Shown here one piece after another: positions 15,883 to 22,419 of a DNA stretch of 41,590 nucleotides. A program made the position numbers and the translations under genes. The notes below the pieces were generated by a model. The model did not search any database. It worked only from the letters and a program-made list of their open reading frames with translations, and was not told the DNA's origin. The DNA comes from Candidatus Woesearchaeota archaeon (GTDB taxonomy: Archaea; Nanobdellota; Nanobdellia; Woesearchaeales; ARS49). The DNA lies in NCBI GenBank assembly GCA_019323015.1, contig JAHWHY010000014.1, positions 1 through 41,590 on the forward strand, written 5' to 3'. How positions within the stretch are numbered: position 1 is the stretch's first letter; each line of letters begins with the position of its first letter.

Positions 15883-16542
15883 ATGTTTTGGAGTTCAAAA
15901 AAAAGGGTGGATGAAAGGCTTGCTCAGATGGATGCAAAGATAGCTGATTCTTTTAACAGAGTCAAGCAGGATACTGCAGCCGTCTACCAGTGGCTTGATT
16001 TTTTCTATGAAGAATCCAATAAGCAGAAGACTTTGATCAAGCACCAGAGAGAGCGGATTGATGCCATGAAGCAGGAGCTTGAAGAGCTGGAATCTGCCCC
16101 TAAGTCAATGACAGATGTAAAGAGGATTGTAGACTCTTTTTATGACTTTGACGAGATGAGGGAGAGGCTTGGCCAGCTCTCTGAAAGGCTGGATTCTGTG
16201 GAAGAAAAGGCAAGGGCTCAGCCTCAGGAAAAGAGAGTGGTTGTGAGGGAGACAGCCCCTGCTGCAAGGCCTGTTTCAGCTCTAAGGGAGAAGATGATGA
16301 AAAAGATCACGAGGAACTCCAAGGATTACATCAAGAGCATGATTGTCTCCTTGATTCGCAAGTACAACAGGATATCTGCAATGGCTCTTAGGGAGATTGT
16401 TGTGGATGAGCAGGCGCTCTGCTCCAAGAGCTCGTTTTACAGGCTGTTGGAGGAGATTGAGAAGGATGCTGATATCACAGTCATAAGCTCTGGAAGGGAG
16501 AAGGTGTATGTTGCAGAGCTCCCTAAGCGTGCTAGAAAATAG
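15883..16542 (+). CDS. Coiled-coil protein with C-terminal winged-helix-like domain
   Basis: 219 aa. Residues about 5-120 are heptad-rich coiled coil (QKTLIKHQRERIDAMKQELE). A flexible Arg/Ala/Pro linker (RETAPAARPVSALRE) follows. Residues about 140-215 form a helix-turn-helix-like basic domain (SLIRKYNRISAMALREIV, then SKSSFYRLLEEIEKDADI) ending in a beta wing (TVISSGREKVYVAEL). It likely oligomerises and binds DNA. The phased array directly upstream is the obvious candidate target (inference). No ATPase or nuclease motif is seen and I do not recognise a named family. Confidence 0.7.
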   Translation: MFWSSKKRVDERLAQMDAKIADSFNRVKQDTAAVYQWLDFFYEESNKQKTLIKHQRERIDAMKQELEELESAPKSMTDVKRIVDSFYDFDEMRERLGQLSERLDSVEEKARAQPQEKRVVVRETAPAARPVSALREKMMKKITRNSKDYIKSMIVSLIRKYNRISAMALREIVVDEQALCSKSSFYRLLEEIEKDADITVISSGREKVYVAELPKRARK

Positions 16543-16611
16543 ATTTTACAGAACATAAATGTTTAAAAATAAGTCCCTTGTTTGGGATGCTTAATGTGAG
16601 GGGTGGTAAGT

Positions 16612-17145
16612 TTGAGTACAACAGGAAAAGAAGAGGTATTGCTGACTAGCGATGAGGTTTTAAACAAGCATTTTACACAAATTCTTGAGGCTGCTAGAGA
16701 GGAGCTGGATGACCACAGGGAGTCAATCAACGAGAATACAACGGAAATTCAGACCAATCACGAATTCTTGATGCAATTGGACGCTAAAATCGACAAATTA
16801 GCCTCTAAAATCGAGGAAATAAGCCTTTTAGTCAAGGGCAGTTCAGAAGAGAAGCAGTTTAAGGTCAAGGCGCTTACAAAGCGTGAAAAAGAGGTTTTCC
16901 AGGCCCTTTACGGTCTGGGAGCTACAAAAGCGTTTATCACGTATCGTGAGCTTTCTGCACACATTGGTATCTCAGAATCCTTGATAGCCCAGTATGTGGC
17001 TAATATCGTGGAGAAAGGGGTTCCTTTGGTTAAGCGGTACTCCAGTAACAGGGTCTACATCAACCTGACTCAGAGTTTTAGGGAGAAGCAGGCTAAGCAC
17101 TGTGTTGTTGGGCTTAATACTCCTCTGTCGTATTGGGTGCATTGA
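16612..17145 (+). CDS. Helix-turn-helix protein with central coiled coil
   Basis: About 178 aa from the TTG at 16612, preferred because GAGGGGTGG stands 6 nt before it; a GTG at 16603 is the alternative. Residues about 15-80 are helical/coiled coil (NENTTEIQTNHEFLMQLDAK). Residues about 85-155 form a DNA-binding domain starting LTKREKEVFQALYGLGA, with recognition-helix-like IGISESLIAQYVANIV and a wing (LVKRYSSNRVYINL). It follows the previous coiled-coil/HTH gene by 69 bp with its own TATA-like GTTTAAAAATA at 16561. Its last 32 bp overlap the convergent gene. Confidence 0.65.
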   Translation: MSTTGKEEVLLTSDEVLNKHFTQILEAAREELDDHRESINENTTEIQTNHEFLMQLDAKIDKLASKIEEISLLVKGSSEEKQFKVKALTKREKEVFQALYGLGATKAFITYRELSAHIGISESLIAQYVANIVEKGVPLVKRYSSNRVYINLTQSFREKQAKHCVVGLNTPLSYWVH

Positions 17146-17605
17146 TTGCACTCGAGATTTTCTCTTTTTTGATCTGGTTCTGCAGCTCGCCCAAGAGCCT
17201 GAAACTGTCCTCCAGGTGGTTTTTTACCGTGGATTCTGCCTTTCTGAAGGCTCCCTCCAGGTTGTTTCCATTTAGCTCATAGCCTATCACCACTTTGCCT
17301 TCTGCCACAAAGCTGGTTTTCTTGAGGATTCCTAGATTCAGCCACCTGTGAAGGTAGTCGTACATGGTCTGGCGCTTTATTCCTGCGAATATGCCCATTT
17401 CCTCTACTGGCATCACAGCTGCCTCTGGTTTCTTTTCTTTGTTTGCTTGTTTCTTGCGCTCATAGAGCTCTAGAAGCAGTTTGTGCATCTTTGCAGAGCC
17501 GTCTTTTTTCCTTGGCAGAAGCCCGAATCTGGCTAGCAAAATACGTGCCATCTCGTCTACATCTGCGTCTGGTAGAACTTCATTGTTTCCTAGTTGGATG
17601 TTCAT
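17114..17605 (-). CDS. Winged-helix protein, third regulator of the locus
   Basis: 163 aa from the ATG at 17605. The N-terminal part, with MARILLARFGLLPRKKDGSAK, is followed by a helix-turn-helix (VEEMGIFAGIKRQTMYDYLHR) with LNLGILKKTSFVAEGKVVIG as wing. A C-terminal amphipathic helix resembles a dimerisation segment (VKNHLEDSFRLLGELQNQI). Its 3' end overlaps the convergent neighbour by 32 bp, and its 5' end faces the large non-coding stretch containing CCCGACA repeats. Family unknown; DNA binding is inferred. Confidence 0.6.
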   Translation of the reverse strand: MNIQLGNNEVLPDADVDEMARILLARFGLLPRKKDGSAKMHKLLLELYERKKQANKEKKPEAAVMPVEEMGIFAGIKRQTMYDYLHRWLNLGILKKTSFVAEGKVVIGYELNGNNLEGAFRKAESTVKNHLEDSFRLLGELQNQIKKEKISSAINAPNTTEEY

Positions 17606-17662
17606 TCAAAAACCTCTTTTGTGTCTTGTTTGGAAGAGCTTCCTTAAATTTCTTTCGGTATT

Positions 17663-18000
17663 ACCCCGACAGCTAAAACTTTTAGGATTTGATTAAAAAT
17701 CAAATTTATTAAAAATAACAATATGTGCTTAAAACTTATAATCGTTTAGAATTTTTAGATTCCAAATTTCACTAAAAAATCAAGAATTTGCTCATATTTT
17801 GGATCTGAGAACACTTTTTCAAAAATTGGGGCTTAGGTATTCTGAAATAGGTGATTTTTGCCTAAAATCGACGTAGTTTTTGTTAAAATCCCGACAAATC
17901 GCACAAACTAGCCTTTTTTCAAGGTTTCAAAAAATCACCATTTTTGGCATAACCCCGACACAGCAGAGATTTTCCTGGATTTTATGCGGTTTTCCCGACA
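17663..18000. repeat. Four dispersed CCCGACA repeats
   Basis: ACCCCGACA at 17663-17671 and 17952-17960, TCCCGACA at 17889-17896 and 17993-18000, all on the plus strand. They fall into two subtypes, ACCCCGACA(G/C) and TCCCGACAAAT. All lie upstream of the minus-strand winged-helix gene at 17114-17605 and may be its binding sites (inference). Confidence 0.55.
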
Positions 18001-18481
18001 AATGAGTTCAAGGGGCTTTTCACCATTACCCTTGGTTCAACACCAAATCTTTGCAAAGTAATGCAGTTTCTTGAAATTCTGGGATAATGCCATACAAGTG
18101 CCTCAAACCATTGTTAGGCACTAGTTTTCCCTAGCCCTCACTTTTGGCTTTTTTAGCCTAAAATGTCCCTATTTTGGAGTATCTCACATTTGTTTTTTTA
18201 TTCTCTGTAAACTGAAAAAATCGATTTTATCACTGTTTATTTGGGACATCTTATCTTTTACAAAATAACAAAAGCAAAATAGCCAACTAAAAACAATAAA
18301 CAACACTACATCTTTGGCAAAATCTATTACACAAAATAAATATAATAAAATATATTTCAAAGTACTAACCAAATTTTTCTACATTGGAAAAGTGAGGATA
18401 ACAAGAGTGAGCAAAGATTTCAAAGAAAAATTTGAATGTTAGTGCAGGCAAAATCCCCGAATTTGAGAGTGGTGAGAGTTT

Positions 18482-18513
18482 AGGCACTATTGAATTTTTG
18501 CTCAATAGAGCCT
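18482..18513. repeat. Inverted repeat with 12-bp arms
   Basis: AGGCACTATTGA pairs with TCAATAGAGCCT, 11 of 12 positions complementary, around an 8-nt loop. The arm starts with AGGCACTA, a word also found at 18116 and near 13385. Confidence 0.5.
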
Positions 18514-18634
18514 GAGAAAAAGGTATTTTCAATCACTAGCCTTGAGGGAATTTTGGATAGTTTTGCAGTACCCTATAATCAGGCTTAAAACAAGGAATAA
18601 CTGGCTTAGTATAACAAATCAAAGAAAAAGTGAG

Positions 18635-18655
18635 TTTATGCTAGTGCAGCATAAA
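18635..18655 (-). terminator. Hairpin at the end of the PAC2 operon
   Basis: TTTATGCT-AGTGC-AGCATAAA, a perfect 8-bp stem covering the final codons of the gene at 18636-19145. It may be a 3'-end or stability element, although no long T-run follows. Confidence 0.35.
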
Positions 18656-19145
18656 CAAAGTATATTTGCTGTAGTTTATCCCTTATTAAGGAAGGCAGAT
18701 TTTCTGGTTCTTCTGTTGTTACTGCTTCTATGCGCCCGCTTCTTAATAAGCCCAATAGCTCATCTATTCTGTCAATTATCCATTGTATTTCTTGCTCAAG
18801 TAGTGTGTTTATCTCTGGATTTGTATAATAGCTTTCATCCACTTTCATCTTTTTTATTTTCGTGGTGTCCAGCTCTCCATCCTCTTGGAGGTATTTGTAG
18901 TATTTTCGCACTTGTAATGCGTGTTTTTTAAGCTCTTGGAGTGTTTTTTTGTCAGCAGTGAGTATTGCATTTGCGGCATCTAGTTGTTCTTTTATTGTCT
19001 CTTGTTCCTGTACTGCAGTTCGTAGTGTTCCTTTATCTTCCAGTGTTCTGTAGTGTGAAAGCAGGTTGTTAATTTTTTTCTCCCATTCTTGCATTAGTGC
19101 TTTCATCTGCGGCTTTAAGCCTTTTTTTAATTCATCACTTGCCAT
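18636..19145 (-). CDS. Hypothetical helical protein, 169 aa
   Basis: Complete ORF and last gene of the PAC2 operon. It is almost entirely helical with coiled-coil character (LKPQMKALMQEWEKKINNLL, then QEQETIKEQLDAANAILTAD) and a C-terminal part, PSLIRDKLQQIYFVYAALA. No membrane segment and no known motif. The stop lies within a perfect inverted repeat (18635-18642 pairing with 18648-18655), which may help end transcription. The 10-bp gap to the upstream small gene indicates co-transcription. Confidence 0.6.
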   Translation of the reverse strand: MASDELKKGLKPQMKALMQEWEKKINNLLSHYRTLEDKGTLRTAVQEQETIKEQLDAANAILTADKKTLQELKKHALQVRKYYKYLQEDGELDTTKIKKMKVDESYYTNPEINTLLEQEIQWIIDRIDELLGLLRSGRIEAVTTEEPENLPSLIRDKLQQIYFVYAALA

Positions 19146-19154
19146 TTTTCTCGT

Positions 19155-19478
19155 CTACTCTTTTTTAAGCTTCACGAGCGCTGAAACTATTATGTTTATT
19201 GTGCTCATTAGGCCTGTTTTGCCTAGTCCAAATGTTTTTGTGTCATTTGGGTCTGATAAGTCAGCAATTAGCGTGCCTATGTTTATTTTAGATTCAATGT
19301 ATTGACCTAATCCTTGTTCATCCCATATTTTTTTGGCGTTTGTCAGGTCTTCATTTATCTGTTTGACAGCTGCAGTTGTATCTTCTGCTTTGCCTTCTCT
19401 TATTGTCAATGCCTTGTCATTTGCATCATTTAATAAAGTAAGAACTTGCTGTAATTTTTCTAATTTTTCTTTTTCCAT
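19155..19478 (-). CDS. Hypothetical small helical protein, 107 aa
   Basis: ATG at 19478 is preceded by a strong GAGGTGGG ribosome site. The N-terminal half is a charged coiled coil (EKEKLEKLQQVLTLLNDAND). The C-terminal half is amphipathic with Gly (KTFGLGKTGLMSTINIIVSA). No recognised family. It lies between the PAC2 gene (12 bp) and another helical gene (9 bp), so the three are one operon and may form a complex. Confidence 0.6.
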   Translation of the reverse strand: MEKEKLEKLQQVLTLLNDANDKALTIREGKAEDTTAAVKQINEDLTNAKKIWDEQGLGQYIESKINIGTLIADLSDPNDTKTFGLGKTGLMSTINIIVSALVKLKKE

Positions 19479-19490
19479 TTTTTTCCCACC

Positions 19491-20222
19491 TCAGCCGATA
19501 TAAGTGAATTTTTTCTTTTGTTTGAGCTGCTGTGCCTTCTCTCCATGAGAAACTATCTGCTTCAGCTTTTTCTCAAACTCTTCTGCCTGCTTTAGCAGTG
19601 GTTTTGGGTCTACTTTCAGGCCTAGATAATCGTCGATAAGTTTGACTATTCCTGCAGCTGCTTTGCTGTCAGGCATTTTTGTGTGTGTCTCTGCAAACAT
19701 GCATGTTGTCTTGAATGGTGATTTCAGGAGTATGGCTGCTGTTGAGCCCACTATTATTCCTTCATTAAGGCACTGGTGCCCTAGCTTGTCCAGTTTCTTG
19801 GATGATGCAGGGTCTTTTGTGAAGTAGAATGCATTAGAGTCTTTTGCAGGCTCTTCTGTTGATCCTACGCCTTCTATTGTGATGAGCTCTTTTGCCTCTA
19901 ACTGCTTGCATACGTCGATTATGAGGTCTGCTGCATCCCACTCTAGCCCTGTTGCGCTTGTTATCGCGTGGATTATGACTACGTTGTATTGCTTGTTGTA
20001 GTAGATGCCTACTGGGTCAACCATCTTGCATTCATGTATTGCTATCATTGATGGAGTGTGTGGTGTCTCAAAGAAATAACTTCCTATCTTTTCGCACTTT
20101 AAGTGATCCACTAAGAATCCTGTGGCTATTGTGCCGACAAGCCCTATGCCTGGGAAGCCTTCGATGACTGTGACGTTTTTTGGTTTTTTCGTCAATATCA
20201 ACCTTCTTTTTTCATTTGCCAT
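19491..20222 (-). CDS. PAC2-family protein (proteasome assembly chaperone-like)
   Basis: 243 aa. Family motifs include VIEGFPGIGLVGTIATGFLV near residue 18, YNVVIIHAITSATGLEWDAA near 79, ITIEGVGSTEE, and GIIVGSTAAILL followed by the ADSKAAAG-like PDSKAAAGIVKLIDDYLGL. Eukaryotic relatives (PAC1/PAC2) help assemble the 20S proteasome; archaeal homologues are common and their role is less certain. A C-terminal charged helix (residues 205-235) extends the domain. It is divergent from the small membrane-protein gene at 20388, sharing an AT-rich two-way promoter region. Confidence 0.88.
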   Translation of the reverse strand: MANEKRRLILTKKPKNVTVIEGFPGIGLVGTIATGFLVDHLKCEKIGSYFFETPHTPSMIAIHECKMVDPVGIYYNKQYNVVIIHAITSATGLEWDAADLIIDVCKQLEAKELITIEGVGSTEEPAKDSNAFYFTKDPASSKKLDKLGHQCLNEGIIVGSTAAILLKSPFKTTCMFAETHTKMPDSKAAAGIVKLIDDYLGLKVDPKPLLKQAEEFEKKLKQIVSHGEKAQQLKQKKKFTYIG

Positions 20223-20249
20223 GGTGTTCTGAACAAGGAGCAGGCTAGT

Positions 20250-20291
20250 ATATAAATTTTTCTTAAAAATAATACGAAAAATTTATATAAG
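20250..20291. promoter_or_regulatory. Back-to-back TATA boxes of a divergent promoter
   Basis: TATATAAATTT (about 20250-20260) serves the minus-strand PAC2 gene 30 bp away. AAATTTATATAAG (about 20279-20291) points to the plus strand. The plus transcript would start near 20310, giving a leader of about 78 nt. Confidence 0.6.
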
Positions 20292-20328
20292 ATATTCACG
20301 GATTTACTATAAAATTAAGTTCAAAAAA

Positions 20329-20368
20329 TTTTGAGGCAGCGCCAAAACAATTTTGGTTGGTCTCAAAA
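20329..20368 (+). promoter_or_regulatory. Structured mRNA leader before a small membrane-protein gene
   Basis: Outer stem TTTTGAG (20329-20335) with CTCAAAA (20362-20368), inner hairpin CCAAAA-CAA-TTTTGG (20342-20356). The GAGGTGAT ribosome site follows at 20377-20384. A second TTTGAGG just after the outer stem could compete for the same CTCAAA partner, which would hide the ribosome site. Confidence 0.5.
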
Positions 20369-20387
20369 AAAAATTTGAGGTGATTTG

Positions 20388-20573
20388 ATGGCTAAAAAAA
20401 GAAGTATTATGTCTTGTCCAACAGGCAAGTGCCCTGGTTGGTTTGGAATCCTTGTTCTATTGGTTGGCCTTTGGTTCATGGCTGCTGACCTTGGATACCT
20501 AAGCACAGGCGGCTTGAAATTGTGGCCAATTGTTATTGCATTAATTGGATTGCATATGTGGCTTGTTAAGTAA
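20388..20573 (+). CDS. Small membrane protein with two transmembrane segments
   Basis: 61 aa from the ATG at 20388, four bases after the ribosome site GAGGTGAT. The N-terminus MAKKRSIMSCPTGKCPG carries two Cys before the first hydrophobic helix (WFGILVLLVGLWFMAADLG). A Gly-Gly turn and a second helix (LWPIVIALIGLHMWL) follow. The pattern resembles the LiaF/DUF5668-type transmembrane pair common in small membrane proteins, but length and sequence allow no firm assignment. The structured leader suggests the gene is regulated after transcription. Confidence 0.65.
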   Translation: MAKKRSIMSCPTGKCPGWFGILVLLVGLWFMAADLGYLSTGGLKLWPIVIALIGLHMWLVK

Positions 20574-20666
20574 GCCATTTTATTTCTTTATTTTTTAGAA
20601 TTCATACTTGTTTTTCAAATAAACCATCATCTTTTTAAACTATCTCTATTTTAACTTATACAATAG

Positions 20667-20678
20667 TTGTAATTACAA
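20667..20678 (+). promoter_or_regulatory. Palindrome in the promoter of the first coiled-coil gene
   Basis: TTGTAATTACAA, a perfect 12-bp palindrome between the TATA-like stretch (about 20648-20660) and the AGGGTGA ribosome site (20691-20697) of the gene at 20701. It may be an operator. Confidence 0.4.
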
Positions 20679-20700
20679 AGTAGTAACGAAAGGGTGAAGA

Positions 20701-22419
20701 ATGGTAACAAAATTTACTAAGAAGCTTGTAAAAACAGTTCTTAGACGAAAGGATGATAGTTCTGAAGAGCCTAAAACTCCTGAAGAAAAGATTGCTCAGA
20801 TGAGTGAGAAAGATGTAAGGAAGCTATGTCTTAAATTGCAGGATAATGTTGATATCTTGAATGAGGCTCTTGCAGGCATGCAGGAAAAAGATCAAATTCT
20901 TACTGAACAGGCAGATACCGCAGCTGAAGAAGTAGAAGCAGCAAGAGAGTATGCACTGGATTCTTTTGAAAAGGTTTTTGGTCCAGGAGATAAAGAATCA
21001 GAAACCCTTGCAAAGTTAACTGGCAATCTGGAAACCCTAGTTAGAGAAGGGAAAATTAATAGAGAGCTTGGAAGAAAAGTTCTAGTGGATGCTAGAGCAG
21101 TAATGGCTCTTGCAAAAAAATATCCGCAGTTTAAAAACCAGGCCAGAAGCTGGAATGCTGAAAATAGAAAGCTGAAGGAAGATGTTGCAGGCACAAAGCA
21201 GGAGATGGTAGATCTTCGTAAGGAGCTGCGTCTTTTAAGGCAGATTTCTGAATTAAATGATGTTAAGAACTGGACTCTTGAACTTATCCGCAACAGTCCA
21301 AAGCTTGCGCTTAGCCAGAGAGTAAATGAATATTTAAAGATAACTGCTGGTGATGCTTCACAGTCTGGTGTTAGAGAGATGGAAAAAGTTGCGATTTTTA
21401 CAATAATCTCTGATTTATTGGTGACAGAAAAGAAATATTTTATTGATTCTGCAAAAGAGCAGAGAAAATCAAGGGATTCTGAGGCAAAGTTTGACCGTCT
21501 TATAGAACAATTATCTTTAATTAATTCTGAGGCTGTGCAGGAAATAAAAGACAGGCTGCGAAAAGCAGAGGAGCTAAAGGATGCAGAGGAAAAAGGCGGT
21601 GAAAGGGGCGTGTCAGAGCCGTATGTGAAGATTATGGGCAGTGTGGTTCCAAAAGCATTTACAAGAAGAGCGATACTTCAGGATATTTATTCAATTCTTC
21701 TTACACATTTTCCTGAGGATAGAGCAACTCTTGCAAAATTGGCAGAAGGTGCTGGACACATGGTTGATGCTGATGTTAAGGTTGCAGAGTATATCAAGAA
21801 CAAGCTTGTGCAGCAGAAAAGTGCACTGACGCATCTTAAGGATGCATCAGGCAAAATGTATGAAGCAATACAAAAGCTTTTTCCAGAAACTGCTGCCAAA
21901 GCAGGTGAAGCAGACAGTAAACAGCTGGCAGAAATATTGAGTAGTGAAGATATTCCTGCTGTGAAGACTGAAAGATTGGCTGGCTTTATTGTTGACCATC
22001 TTGCAGCAAGGTATTCTGTGGAAGAGGCAAAAGAGAAATTGTCAGAAGACAGGGAAACATTCTATGATTTGGCAGTGCTTGCAACTGACAATGATGTTGA
22101 TGATGCAGAATTTGACAAGAATCCTGCAGCATATGTTGTGGCTGCCTTAAATCAATTAAGAAAACAGCTTTTAGTTATTGAAGAGCATTCAACAAGTGAT
22201 ATTAATCCGCTTGCTCTTGTAAGGCAGGCATATATTCATAATCTGCTTGGCAATGCTTACTCTGCAGATGGGCAGGAAAAGCAGGCAAGAGCGCAGTTTG
22301 ACAGGGCAAGAGCGCTTTGTGACAGTGCTGTTTATTCTGTGACAGATAAAAACAGGGATGCAGTAATGACAGAGATTAAGAAATTAAATGATTTTACTGA
22401 GGGAACTAAAGATGAGTGA
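20701..22419 (+). CDS. Large coiled-coil protein with TPR-like C-terminus (1 of 4)
   Basis: 572 aa, soluble. Residues about 25-190 contain coiled coil (EKIAQMSEKDVRKLCLKLQD, then KQEMVDLRKELRLLRQI). Residues about 195-300 are helical (AIFTIISDLLVTEKKYFIDS). The C-terminal region ends in a TPR-like helix pair, AYIHNLLGNAYSADGQEKQA followed by AQFDRARALCDSAV. No catalytic motif. It overlaps the next gene by 8 bp and is the first of four consecutive genes with coiled-coil or disordered fronts and TPR-like ends. These are possibly scaffold proteins; function unknown. Confidence 0.7.
   Translation: MVTKFTKKLVKTVLRRKDDSSEEPKTPEEKIAQMSEKDVRKLCLKLQDNVDILNEALAGMQEKDQILTEQADTAAEEVEAAREYALDSFEKVFGPGDKESETLAKLTGNLETLVREGKINRELGRKVLVDARAVMALAKKYPQFKNQARSWNAENRKLKEDVAGTKQEMVDLRKELRLLRQISELNDVKNWTLELIRNSPKLALSQRVNEYLKITAGDASQSGVREMEKVAIFTIISDLLVTEKKYFIDSAKEQRKSRDSEAKFDRLIEQLSLINSEAVQEIKDRLRKAEELKDAEEKGGERGVSEPYVKIMGSVVPKAFTRRAILQDIYSILLTHFPEDRATLAKLAEGAGHMVDADVKVAEYIKNKLVQQKSALTHLKDASGKMYEAIQKLFPETAAKAGEADSKQLAEILSSEDIPAVKTERLAGFIVDHLAARYSVEEAKEKLSEDRETFYDLAVLATDNDVDDAEFDKNPAAYVVAALNQLRKQLLVIEEHSTSDINPLALVRQAYIHNLLGNAYSADGQEKQARAQFDRARALCDSAVYSVTDKNRDAVMTEIKKLNDFTEGTKDE

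Larger units (their letters stand above)
17606..18635. other. AT-rich non-coding stretch with repeats
   Basis: About 1 kb without a convincing gene in an otherwise tightly packed window. It holds four CCCGACA motifs (17663-18000), an inverted repeat AGTGCCT/AGGCACT (18097-18103 and 18116-18122), a 12-bp imperfect hairpin (18482-18513), a CTCACTTTT element (18135-18158) with reverse copies near 18388 and 18626, and a very A/T-rich part at about 18180-18380. A 62-codon hydrophobic minus ORF (18184-18372) begins with TTG without a ribosome site and is probably chance. Confidence 0.6.

Noticed and set aside
18184..18372. Hydrophobic 62-aa minus ORF
   Set aside because: Starts with TTG without a ribosome site, and its hydrophobic character follows from the extreme AT content of the stretch.
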